64,000 nucleotides of DNA from the NCBI GenBank assembly GCA_036383515.1, contig DASVOE010000104.1:1-64000 (forward strand). The letters are read 5' to 3'. The stretch's first letter is position 1, and each line of letters starts with the position of its first letter. Position numbers and translations under genes: made by a program. The DNA comes from CADEDV01 sp036383515 (GTDB lineage Bacteria; Bacteroidota; Bacteroidia; Chitinophagales; Chitinophagaceae). The notes beneath the pieces are model-generated. The model saw nothing but the letters and a program-made list of their open reading frames with translations, did not search any database and was not told where the DNA came from. Positions 55,501 to 63,615 of this stretch are shown here, piece by piece.

Positions 55501-55648
55501 AAAGGGTTCTTTTAAACTCCCATATCAATGCCCATCCCGATGGAATACCTGCTTGTACAGATGCCCCTGCTCCCAAGAAAAAATCTAAACTTCCATTAGG
55601 TCTAACAGAAAAACTTCTTAAAAATTCATTATATTCAATCTTGTTCAT
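52520..55648 (-). CDS. single-chain SIR2-APAZ-PIWI protein (short prokaryotic Argonaute, SPARSA-like)
   Basis: A 1,042-residue protein. The SIR2 domain (about 15-300) has FFLGAGAS (26-30 GAGAS), WTTNFDEL (Asn142), VKLHGD (His184) and VVGYSGSD, so NADase activity is likely. An APAZ-like middle part (about 320-590) follows, then MID and PIWI (about 610-1042) with the short-Argonaute motif LSLGMYVKAGGTPWK (about 776-790) and IGLSYAQKS where catalytic PIWI proteins carry the first Asp. The nuclease tetrad therefore appears lost. Relatives detect plasmid or phage nucleic acid with a guide and then deplete NAD+, killing the cell. In most known systems SIR2-APAZ and Argonaute are two proteins. Here they are one. 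Confidence 0.88.
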   Translation of the reverse strand: MNKIEYNEFLRSFSVRPNGSLDFFLGAGASVQAGIPSGWALIWEFKRTLYCQSNKIKEEKFKDLESERNRNTLQSYFTLQSGYPALYSPEEYSFYFEKCHPNAMDRKFFMQRKVSNIQPSIGHKCLGALYDATKINLLWTTNFDELVENGIKSVNNTLSFEVLSEDNKHQIDNLNHYPRVVKLHGDYRYDKLQNTTDELKELQKNLLDYFTKINTSKGLIVVGYSGSDDSIMNAFEECIKKDKPFPYGLYWCIRKGQIPNDRVAKVLEDLNILEEKIHKKKLSGFVEIEGFDEFLFDLYSICNLAHPEIESIARNLFEKRKPFSAPQANSSFNPIKLNGIKAKSFPNTAFSFESSVQGWKELRELIEGTELIAALSRGKTIVFGDIATIKNKFNGKISSEITTVDFDPHLFSQKDSFFIGMLYDLINFSLLKDYKLSNVGNKVFRKYYSTERRLNANEDLKYINFPNGINKFNVAIYEAFELQIEFFDKELYIVILPSVHFEDNSNLTKFQKQELANKIISSRYNQKANEKLQQWLDFFKTKMGSLDFSLGNFKIQMDENLSFAGIVADRFTSFKGAFKVNEPVLDFHISDNNYSSIHPLKGLKNFGPLDYSFENKSINPSPIKIGLISPKSGLQKITTHLNGLNISSTPNSESEYLIEYSSFSSEYKRYLEIPNGADNKLCAIINDLDVANLSQLQFYDHIKRTIDYFNGIRAEFDLLVLYFPASWQKFRELKNDEYYFDFHDSLKIYCAKKGIKIQFVEDKSINYTDPSKVKWWLSLGMYVKAGGTPWKNRVNTDSTAFIGLSYAQKSLANRNDIVLGSSQIFDSSGQGLRFLLQPIDKPVFIGKNPFMSKEDARRLILKLKEAYFRMDSNAKLEKLVIHKTTHFTRAEMEGIAQALDGISNVELLQIQFTNWRGIRGDVAKRLPHGFPIERGTVVQLDDYSFLLWTHGTVIHNEIENGRKNYYQGKRGIPAPLLIKRFRGQDSIETTVKEILALTKMNWNGGELYKSLPVTLDFSKKLSKMAKQTESLQAIPYDFRFFM

Positions 55649-55673
55649 ATCTCACTATATTTTATTACTATTA

Positions 55674-55698
55674 TAGAAAAAGGGGCTAAAGCCCCTTA
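55674..55698 (-). terminator. rho-independent terminator after the ATPase gene
   Basis: On the minus strand GGGGC-TTTA-GCCCC (AAGGGGCTTTAGCCCCTT) is followed by TTTTTCTATAATAG. It lies about 70 bases beyond the stop of the ATPase gene (which ends at 55769) and just before the SIR2-Argonaute start. It should end the transcript of the mobile-element module and gives the defence genes their own promoter. Confidence 0.75.
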
Positions 55699-55768
55699 CT
55701 TACTTTCTACAGTGAAAATACTAATTATTAGCTTTTATTTTTCAGACACATTCAAGTTGTTAAGATGT

Positions 55769-57250
55769 TTAAAATATCTCCATCTCCCCACCCTGATTAA
55801 ACCTCCCCATCTGCACAGCCTGACCCTTTTCAGGTATTTCAATCACAACATCTACGTCGTGCTGAAATGTATTAGCCCCTCTGAACTTTCCATTCTTTGT
55901 TGATTGAAAAATGCCGATGATTGATTTTCCTGGATTCGCAGTTTTCAACCTGGTCAAATCATCAGGTTTTAGGCCAAGTTTGTTTACGCTATCAAGAAAT
56001 ATGAAATCGTATTTAGCCAAGCTCTCCGGGACTTCAGAAGCAACATCAAGATTAGGATGAGCTACATCACTGCTTTTTAGTTTTTCTTGTAGTGTATAAT
56101 CCAGTCCTTCCTCTTTCGCTACATAAAGTACTTTCCCGTGATTGCGTGCCAAGTAACCGGCAAATTCAATGCAAAGTGTAGACTTGCCCATCTTTGGTTT
56201 GCCTGAAACCATGCCTGAGAATCCTCGTGACGGATCACCTATCAACTGAAACCATTTTCCCCGAAAACCAATAGTATCAAATTCCAGATCGGCAAAATCC
56301 ATTGAGTTCATAATAGTAGGTTTGGGTGTCCCTTCCTTTTCATGGCAGCCGCACCCTAATATCCCTTCAAGACCATTTAAGGTTGCCGTTTCTATTTGTA
56401 ACGTCTTGGCCAATTTGTGAGTAACAAATGCTTTCAGGTTCTTTTTAATTTCATACATCTCTACGATATACGGATCGTTGTCAGGGATTCGACCTTTCTC
56501 AATTGCCCGATTGATATGTTGCAATAATTGCTTTGCTTTTTCTTTAACACCCAATTTGCCATTTAACGATATGTACCGTTTAATAAAACCAACTGACGTC
56601 AATACTTTTTCTTCACCAATCAGCTTTTTTAAGTTATCATAAGTATCAGATTTTAATTCAATCGCTATCTTACTCTTCATGTTGTTATAAGTATCAATAA
56701 GTTTTCCCTGAATAAAACGGATATGCTCAGCGTATTGTGACGTTTTACGAATTCGCTTTTCCACAATTGCCTTTTGTAATGAATTTATAAAGCGGAGAAT
56801 ATCATCCTTTGATTTTGTTTTACCATTCAAATTGACAAACCGCCTGATAAACCGAAGTTCTTCAGGTATTCTTTCCACCATAGTTGGCTTTGATTCGTCA
56901 TTTTTTGGTTTAGGTATCTTTGGTGATTTACTTTTTGGAGAGCCGCCAGGATTAACTAAACCCTGTTTGATCATGGCTTCCTGCATTATCTCCTTATTGG
57001 CCTGTTGCTGGACTTCTTTTTTACGCTGTTTATTTTCAGCCTTCTTACTTGCTTCCACAAATTCACTGAGTTTGGCAAGATAGATGTCGATGGTCTTCTT
57101 AACAGTATCACTTGATTGATATGAATTCCAATTTTCGCCATTATTCGTTGTCTTTACAAGAAACTCATGTCCCTTTCTAAAGGCTTCTGGCAAAGATGAA
57201 AAGTCAATACTCTGTACTTTTTTAAAATAATTATTATGGGCGATTAACAT
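55769..57250 (-). CDS. RecA-fold ATPase with two tandem repeats
   Basis: A 493-residue protein. The N-terminal part is charged and helical. Residues 132-190 and 220-276 form a tandem repeat of about 58 residues (ELRFIRRFVNLNGKTKSKDD against SVGFIKRYISLNGKLGVKEK). A C-terminal RecA/RadA-type ATPase follows: Walker A GKPKMGKST (350-358), KVLYVAKEE (RecA-like strand) and FIFLDSVNKLGL as Walker B. It probably acts with the large helicase/methyltransferase protein encoded 10 bases upstream in element replication or recombination. Confidence 0.75.
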   Translation of the reverse strand: MLIAHNNYFKKVQSIDFSSLPEAFRKGHEFLVKTTNNGENWNSYQSSDTVKKTIDIYLAKLSEFVEASKKAENKQRKKEVQQQANKEIMQEAMIKQGLVNPGGSPKSKSPKIPKPKNDESKPTMVERIPEELRFIRRFVNLNGKTKSKDDILRFINSLQKAIVEKRIRKTSQYAEHIRFIQGKLIDTYNNMKSKIAIELKSDTYDNLKKLIGEEKVLTSVGFIKRYISLNGKLGVKEKAKQLLQHINRAIEKGRIPDNDPYIVEMYEIKKNLKAFVTHKLAKTLQIETATLNGLEGILGCGCHEKEGTPKPTIMNSMDFADLEFDTIGFRGKWFQLIGDPSRGFSGMVSGKPKMGKSTLCIEFAGYLARNHGKVLYVAKEEGLDYTLQEKLKSSDVAHPNLDVASEVPESLAKYDFIFLDSVNKLGLKPDDLTRLKTANPGKSIIGIFQSTKNGKFRGANTFQHDVDVVIEIPEKGQAVQMGRFNQGGEMEIF

Positions 57251-57260
57251 AGGATAGGTA

Positions 57261-60200
57261 TTATGCTGCTAATAATTCGAGTTCAAGGGTAAGTGCTTCG
57301 GCTTCCAGTTCCAGTATTGAGATGCTATCATCAATTTCTCTCTCCTCATCGGGTAATTCAATTTTCTTTCTGTTGGAGTATCGGATGTTTGCCGTTTTCA
57401 AATCTTTAAGTTGCGATGAGTGAATCGTAACAGAACAACTGTGATTATCTTGTAGTAGCTCTATTAGTTTTCCAATATTCCTTTCTGGTAAAACGGCCAC
57501 CATTTTATCAGCAACTTTTTCAAAATTGTTTTTTTCTACTAATTCAAGAATCTGCTTATCAAGATAAATATCTCCACCTCTTGTTCGTGAAGCTGCAATG
57601 ATCAATTTGAAATTCTCTCCAGTTCTGAAAATTGATAAGCCATTGTTGGTAACAATCTGATTATTCTGCGTAAGAGATTTAATAAGTGGAAGAGCCTTTA
57701 AAATGGGTACAACAACACGATTCTGTATTTGCTCTCCGGGATTCCAGTTCTCTGGCATCAGGATTCCTTTTATTGTTCTCTTATCAAGTGTTGTATAGCT
57801 AACAAGTTTTCCCTTGAAATCACTGAATGCCTGCAAAAGATTTCCGGTTATGATGTGCCGTGTTCTACGGTCTACATTGTTTTGCTTGGTATAACTTTCC
57901 CATTCATTTAGAAAATCATCTATCGGCATTTCCTTTATATCTGAGCTTGCCCCGATGATTGCCATTATATCTTCAGAGTATGATGCAGGTATAGCGAGAT
58001 ACTTACCGCTATTGGCAATGGCAAACCTTAGTTTAATTGCAGATGGTGCATAAGGATTTTTCTTTTTCTTATCAACTACGTATCCGAGAAACAAAGAAGG
58101 CACTAATTCATTGCCGGCATTGTAAGTCTCTACCGGATATTGAAGCGCTTGCCCAACGTAGAAGAAGCCAAATATTTTCGATAGGTATTGTTTTCTGTTA
58201 TCAAAAATTCGTTTTACCTGATCGAACTTATCTTTTCTCGCCTGTTCTAATTCCTGCGTTCTTTTTGCAATTTCCTGTTGAGCTGCACCGATTCCGTGCT
58301 TTTCCTGAAGTTTTTTAATTGCTTTCTCCTGCGGGATATTCTTAATCAGATCATCATACTTTGCATTTATTTCATCATTCTCCAGTTCTAATTGTTTTTC
58401 CTGGAACAATATGTAGTCCTCTGCTAAGTTTGCCTGCAACATTTTAGCATCTTGCCCTTGTAACGATTCATTAATAAGATTTTTCAATTCAGTTTTTGTA
58501 AATGGTTTTTTTAAAACGTTGGCACGAACTGTTTCCAGCACACTGTCATCCCCGAATTCGCTATCGCTTCCTTTTCCCATCTTGATGACCTTTGATGAAA
58601 GAGTTTCAGCTTCCAGATCCATTGCTTCTACTTCCAAATCATATTCACCAACCTGTTTCAAGTAGTCTACGTAATCATTATATCGTTCTGAAATATCATT
58701 ATAGAAATCATGTTGCATTTTGGTAGAAAGGACGGCAACACGGCCAGATACTCTATGAGCAGCTTCTTCCATTATCAAAGCATCCTGATTACCATTATCT
58801 GATTTTGAGTTTTCAAGTGATAGAGGGTCATCAAGAAGTTCATTGATCTCTTTATTTTCCATCAGGTAATCACGAACAATTTTATCTCCATACTTATTGA
58901 GAAAATCAGGAACATCTAAAATCTTGGTGGATTGTTTTTGATTGGATGTGGTATTCGCATCAAGAGACTTCAGTTTCTTTTGCAGCATCATCATTAACCG
59001 CTTCTCTGCCGGTATTGCTGAAGTTACATAATCATAGATTGGCTTTAAGATTTGCCCGGTTCGATTAATGCGGCCACGTTTCTGAACTTCAGTATTAATA
59101 TCCAGCTCTGCCTGCAAAACAATCATCACTCTTTGCCTCACCTGCTCTTTCGGAACTTTAGCAGTAGGTATAGCATGTGCGGATGCCCCGGTGGAACCCG
59201 ACTGGTTAATCATCAATACATCTACTTCATTATTATTAAACTGTCGAAAGGCATCATTCGTGTTGATCTTTTTTCTCGATAACACTAATCCTTTCCCGGT
59301 TTTTGAATTTAATTGTACTTCCAGTTTCCTGCCGGTAACCTCTGCTACCGAATAACCTGCTTCTTTTAATTTCTGAATAATAACATCAATAGGTGAAATA
59401 GTTATGCCTGTGGAAGCAGCTTTTATTTTATTTAAAATGCGATGATATTCGGCTTGCGCTTCAACCGGCAATTCACTTACTTCAAATTTTTTGAATATCG
59501 GATTTCCGTCAACATCCTTTTCAGTGTAACGAAGAATTCCATCTAATCCTCTTTTTAAGACTTCGGAAAAGTCAGCATTGATCGTATCGTCATCAGCGAC
59601 TGGCATTCCTTGCTCATTTTCCATCGCCTCAATAAAGCTGCCCATCGTTGAAGCAAAAGCAATAATGGGTTTCTTTCCCTCCCGCAATCTTTGAATAGCT
59701 CTTTCTGCAACTGATTCAGCTTTTAAGGAAAAGAGCATTTGATTAATGACCTGGAATACTTTGGAGAAATAAGGAAGGTTGTCAACACCAGCCTGGGAAG
59801 TGCCTTCCCTGATTTCAATTTCTTTTCCCTCTGCTACGGCGATCTTATCGAGTTCTTCTACCTGCTCGTCAACGTGACTGGATTGGAATGCTATGATGTC
59901 ACGAAGTATTTCAGTAATGTTATCGGCAATGGCCTTATGCTCTTCGGCTTTATCATCGAGATTAATGTAGTTTACTTCTACACCTTCAAAACTTCTTTCT
60001 CTGCGAAGCATCTGACCTTCGGCAACAAGTTGTGATGATAAAACTTCCTGCAAGGCCACGCCTCCTCTTGTAATAGCTTCCACCAGTTCATCACGGCTCA
60101 TATTGCAGTCCGCAATAGCTGTTTTCATCGCATAGATCGGCATGTTATCCGGTCGTTTGGCAAAGGTGGCAGATAAGAACACGACCCCTCTTGTTTTACT

Positions 60201-62462
60201 AACTACTCCCTGTAAGAAGTTACCTGTATTTGAAGAACCAGAACTATTATGCGCTTCGTCAAGGATAAAAATATTATCCTCTGCAAGTGACATCAGAAAT
60301 CCTGGCTTCTCAGGTTTCTTTTCTGGTGAATTGAATTGCGAATAGGTTCCTACGACAAAGTCATGCTGCGAAGGCACAACACGGGTTGTAAATATTTCCT
60401 GTTGTTCAGGATAAGAAGGCGCCTGGTAAATAACATTTCCATCTTCGTCTTTAATATCGGTCTTGGATTCCCGGCCATTGACGATAAATGGTTTCAAATT
60501 TCCTGACCCAATTGCCGAAAGATCCCGGTAAATATCAGAAAACAAGTTTGCCTTTTCGGTCAGGAACATAGGTTTTACTCCCTGATTCACGGCATATCGA
60601 ATCATGGCTGCGGCTACACGTCCCTTTCCAATACCTGTCTGATCACCGATAATCATTCCCTGGTCTCTGGCTTCAATGTTATATATCGCCATTGCAACGG
60701 CATCAATTTGCTCTGCTGATAATACTTTACATAGTGCAGCCTTGTTCGGATATTTTAAACGATGCCGAACGAAGTTGTCGATATCCCCACCAACTTCTTC
60801 TTTAATCTTTTCAATTGCCGTTTTAGTTTCAAATGCCATGCTATCGGGGACCTGTGTATTTAGAACGATGCAAGCGTCAGAAGCTGGCTCATAAGGCGAT
60901 CCCAATTCCTCAAAACCTAATAAATTTTGCAAATCCAATGCTTCCTTTTCAAGATCACCAATTGATTTCATAGGATTATAGTTTTCTATTGCATCAATTA
61001 CTTTTTCAAAGAGTTCGTCAAAGGTTTTTACTTCGAAATCTTTTGCCGGATTAAATACAGGAGAAGCACCAATAGGCACAGGCTTTCTTCCATTTATTAG
61101 TATAAGGCGAACATCAAAAGATGTCCCTTGCCTTGAATAGAGTTTTTGCCCATTGATATTGATTACATCTGCAACATTGAAACGACTATACAGGTAGTTA
61201 AAAAAAACTCTTTGCTTGCCCGCTTGTATTCGTCCTTTGTCATCCCAGCGTGTATGGCCACCAACGATAACAGCACCTTTGCCATTATCTTTCATGCAAT
61301 CCAATGCACGAAGAGCCATAACATGCTCTAAAGATTTTATGCGAAATGTATCATACAATATTTCATCTTCGTTGATACCAAACGGAGGATTTGTCAAAAC
61401 AGCATCAAATTGCTTATAGTATTCCTTGAAAGGTTTGGTTGCATCTTCATTTATTACTTTATAAAAACTTTGTGTCTGAAGGTTCCGGTTTCTTAATTCG
61501 CCGATTTCATTTACAATAAAATTTATCGGCTTGCCTGCAATAGTTAATAGTCCATTTCCGGCTGACGGTTCAAAATATTTGTGTCCGGCAAGTGGCTTAT
61601 GTATACCACAAAAAACACCAGCCAGGTAAGCAATGGGTGCAGGTGTAGAGTATTGCTGCAATAAGATAGATTGTGACGTTCTATGTGAAAGATTAACCTG
61701 CGAGTTATACAACTCCACGATCTTATTAAAACGTTCTTTGATTGTTCCTTCACTATTTGCTAGTTCCCTTGCTCTTCGAACGATAGCCAGTTCGGTAAGT
61801 TCTTTTACTTCTGTTTTATCTAATAACCCAATAGATGCAGCAAGTTTTTCGATGGACTTTTTATTCTGGGACTTGCCTTGTATCAAATCTCTTTCTACAA
61901 TTGAAATAAACTTGTCTGCATTACTTTTAAGATCATTAATCCCTTCCAATCCGAGTAATTGATCGTCTGCAAACGAATAGTGGTCATTTGACGTGAGAAT
62001 GATGTGATCAAGAAGCCTTAAATCAAATAAATAGGCTGCTTCTTTTAATTTTTCTGTTAACACCTTATCAGCTCTACTCGGGTGCGTGCTTCCAGAAGGA
62101 TGATTATGGCATAAAATGAATGATGTGCAAGCACACTTAAGAGCTACCCCAAATATTAGCCTCATATCAGCAACAACAATATTAATTCCACCTCTTGAAT
62201 GGCGATAGTAACCAAGGATGTCATTTGCCCTGTTAAGATATAGGACTATTGCTTGCTCCTGGAGCTCAATATCGCCTTTATCAAAAGTTCGCCGCAAAAA
62301 CTTAATGACATCATTTGAGGTGTAAACTGCTCCAAAAAGTTTTGCCCTATCACGATTATACGTTATCTCGATTTCAGGGACATAGATTTCAGGTACATCG
62401 CCTAAGACTATTTCCGGAACTTGAGGATATTTTCTTTTCTTCAATTGCTTACCTTTTCTCAT
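57261..62462 (-). CDS. polyvalent JAMM / DNA methyltransferase / Strawberry-notch helicase protein
   Basis: A 1,733-residue protein. A RadC-type JAB/JAMM domain (about 40-170) has a perfect HNHPSG...SRAD metalloprotease motif (H119, H121, S129, D132). An N6-adenine-type methyltransferase follows (EPSAGNG 298-304, NPPF 358-361). Then comes a superfamily 2 helicase of the Strawberry-notch type: GDQTGIGKGR (606-615), DEAH (735-738) and later RVMIVLQAELDINTEVQKRG, RINRTGQ. The remaining C-terminal 500 residues are helical and unassigned. Such proteins are carried by phages and mobile elements of Bacteroidota and are thought to protect or process element DNA on entry. It is in one minus-strand run with its neighbours. 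Confidence 0.88.
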   Translation of the reverse strand: MRKGKQLKKRKYPQVPEIVLGDVPEIYVPEIEITYNRDRAKLFGAVYTSNDVIKFLRRTFDKGDIELQEQAIVLYLNRANDILGYYRHSRGGINIVVADMRLIFGVALKCACTSFILCHNHPSGSTHPSRADKVLTEKLKEAAYLFDLRLLDHIILTSNDHYSFADDQLLGLEGINDLKSNADKFISIVERDLIQGKSQNKKSIEKLAASIGLLDKTEVKELTELAIVRRARELANSEGTIKERFNKIVELYNSQVNLSHRTSQSILLQQYSTPAPIAYLAGVFCGIHKPLAGHKYFEPSAGNGLLTIAGKPINFIVNEIGELRNRNLQTQSFYKVINEDATKPFKEYYKQFDAVLTNPPFGINEDEILYDTFRIKSLEHVMALRALDCMKDNGKGAVIVGGHTRWDDKGRIQAGKQRVFFNYLYSRFNVADVININGQKLYSRQGTSFDVRLILINGRKPVPIGASPVFNPAKDFEVKTFDELFEKVIDAIENYNPMKSIGDLEKEALDLQNLLGFEELGSPYEPASDACIVLNTQVPDSMAFETKTAIEKIKEEVGGDIDNFVRHRLKYPNKAALCKVLSAEQIDAVAMAIYNIEARDQGMIIGDQTGIGKGRVAAAMIRYAVNQGVKPMFLTEKANLFSDIYRDLSAIGSGNLKPFIVNGRESKTDIKDEDGNVIYQAPSYPEQQEIFTTRVVPSQHDFVVGTYSQFNSPEKKPEKPGFLMSLAEDNIFILDEAHNSSGSSNTGNFLQGVVSKTRGVVFLSATFAKRPDNMPIYAMKTAIADCNMSRDELVEAITRGGVALQEVLSSQLVAEGQMLRRERSFEGVEVNYINLDDKAEEHKAIADNITEILRDIIAFQSSHVDEQVEELDKIAVAEGKEIEIREGTSQAGVDNLPYFSKVFQVINQMLFSLKAESVAERAIQRLREGKKPIIAFASTMGSFIEAMENEQGMPVADDDTINADFSEVLKRGLDGILRYTEKDVDGNPIFKKFEVSELPVEAQAEYHRILNKIKAASTGITISPIDVIIQKLKEAGYSVAEVTGRKLEVQLNSKTGKGLVLSRKKINTNDAFRQFNNNEVDVLMINQSGSTGASAHAIPTAKVPKEQVRQRVMIVLQAELDINTEVQKRGRINRTGQILKPIYDYVTSAIPAEKRLMMMLQKKLKSLDANTTSNQKQSTKILDVPDFLNKYGDKIVRDYLMENKEINELLDDPLSLENSKSDNGNQDALIMEEAAHRVSGRVAVLSTKMQHDFYNDISERYNDYVDYLKQVGEYDLEVEAMDLEAETLSSKVIKMGKGSDSEFGDDSVLETVRANVLKKPFTKTELKNLINESLQGQDAKMLQANLAEDYILFQEKQLELENDEINAKYDDLIKNIPQEKAIKKLQEKHGIGAAQQEIAKRTQELEQARKDKFDQVKRIFDNRKQYLSKIFGFFYVGQALQYPVETYNAGNELVPSLFLGYVVDKKKKNPYAPSAIKLRFAIANSGKYLAIPASYSEDIMAIIGASSDIKEMPIDDFLNEWESYTKQNNVDRRTRHIITGNLLQAFSDFKGKLVSYTTLDKRTIKGILMPENWNPGEQIQNRVVVPILKALPLIKSLTQNNQIVTNNGLSIFRTGENFKLIIAASRTRGGDIYLDKQILELVEKNNFEKVADKMVAVLPERNIGKLIELLQDNHSCSVTIHSSQLKDLKTANIRYSNRKKIELPDEEREIDDSISILELEAEALTLELELLAA

Positions 62463-62490
62463 GACATACTGAATTAGTATTCAGATTCGA

Positions 62491-62676
62491 TCAGGGTTGG
62501 GAATGTTCTTCGGTCATATCATTTGTAATTATTTCCCCAATAATGGAGCCGATGAAACCACCGAGCATTACGTAAGGCACAGCATCTCTTTTTGCGGACT
62601 GTGCATACCAATATGCAATAAGTGAGACCAATAGAGTACTGGTTGATACAATAGCTTTTTCTTTCATCAAACTCAT
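62491..62676 (-). CDS. small membrane protein
   Basis: A 61-residue protein with two probable membrane helices (STSTLLVSLIAYWYAQSA; PYVMLGGFIGSIIGEIIT). It overlaps the end of the gene upstream by 4 bases (ATGA-type coupling). Similar small proteins accompany lysis genes in phages, but this one shows no diagnostic motif. Function unknown. Confidence 0.5.
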   Translation of the reverse strand: MSLMKEKAIVSTSTLLVSLIAYWYAQSAKRDAVPYVMLGGFIGSIIGEIITNDMTEEHSQP

Positions 62677-63365
62677 TTATTAGAAATATGGTGAGTGATG
62701 ATCCCGGACAAGAGAGCAGAGCCAACAACAAGCCATTTTCTTGCCGATCGTTGTCGTTTTAATTTCTTATTGAGTTGAAAGTTATTTTTCTCCAGTACCG
62801 TTTGCTGTTTCAGCGATTGTGAAAAAAGGATAGCCTGGCTTAAATTTTCGTGCTCTCTTAGTGCTATGATGGCATCTTTGCGACTTAGCAGACTATCATA
62901 TTGCGTCATCTGGATTTCATATAGACTGTCTTTTTGTTCTACAAACTGTAAGTATTCACCAGCCAATAATGCCAGGGAATCACAATTTTGAAGCCCATCA
63001 TTTGTGGGAGTAAAAGGAACTGATGTCTTTTTAAGGAGTTCCTTTGCTGGAAAGCCAGGAGCTTTGATGATCTTTCTTAATTGTGCAGCTTTTGCACCTG
63101 CTTTTTCTTTCGCAGCTTTAAGCTCTGCTTTTGTGCTTTGCAATTCTACTTGAAGTTGCCGGTTACCTTGTTCTAGTTCCCTAATTCTTGTGTGGTAAGT
63201 CGCATGAATGCTATCTGCTTGTGACCTCAGCAAAGATGTTACTGACATTGTTGGTTGTTTTGCAGACCTTCCACAATCAGTAATAAAAAGTAGTGCCGTG
63301 CAACAACCAAGAATAAAGGAAATAAGAATAATAGCAATAGAAGATTTAAGTCGTAATGAAATCAT
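62673..63365 (-). CDS. coiled-coil membrane protein (spanin-like topology)
   Basis: A 230-residue protein with an N-terminal membrane anchor (SIAIILISFILGCCTALLFI), a long coiled coil (about 45-100: IRELEQGNRQLQVELQSTKA, then LKAAKEKAGAKAAQLRK), a second helical region and a hydrophobic C-terminal end (WLVVGSALLSGIITH). A type II anchor plus periplasmic coiled coil is the layout of an inner-membrane spanin, which together with the small membrane proteins would suggest a lysis-type cassette. That is an inference from topology only. Confidence 0.5.
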   Translation of the reverse strand: MISLRLKSSIAIILISFILGCCTALLFITDCGRSAKQPTMSVTSLLRSQADSIHATYHTRIRELEQGNRQLQVELQSTKAELKAAKEKAGAKAAQLRKIIKAPGFPAKELLKKTSVPFTPTNDGLQNCDSLALLAGEYLQFVEQKDSLYEIQMTQYDSLLSRKDAIIALREHENLSQAILFSQSLKQQTVLEKNNFQLNKKLKRQRSARKWLVVGSALLSGIITHHISNK

Positions 63366-63384
63366 AGGTTAGGGATTTAATGGT

Positions 63385-63615
63385 TTATAATTTTGTTTTC
63401 TTTTCAATGGAATAACCGAAGCATCCGGCACTTACCAGGCTTACAAAAGACCAGTACATAAATTCAGGTATATCGAGATGAAAGAATTGTTGTGCTATCC
63501 AACTCACAATCATTGCTACAATAAACAAAGCCGTTGCCGCTTCCCGAAGACTGAAGCAACCATTCTTGTCTTTCAGCAATTGCAATAAGAATAATATGAT
63601 ACGTTTTCTTTTCAT
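63385..63615 (-). CDS. small two-helix membrane protein (holin-like)
   Basis: A 76-residue protein with a basic start (MKRKRIILFLLQLLKDKNG), two hydrophobic helices (AATALFIVAMIVSWIAQQFF; YWSFVSLVSAGCFGYSIE) and a charged tail. Size, topology and place next to a wall-enzyme-like gene fit a holin, but small membrane proteins of this shape are not diagnostic. It overlaps the upstream gene by 4 bases. Confidence 0.5.
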   Translation of the reverse strand: MKRKRIILFLLQLLKDKNGCFSLREAATALFIVAMIVSWIAQQFFHLDIPEFMYWSFVSLVSAGCFGYSIEKKTKL

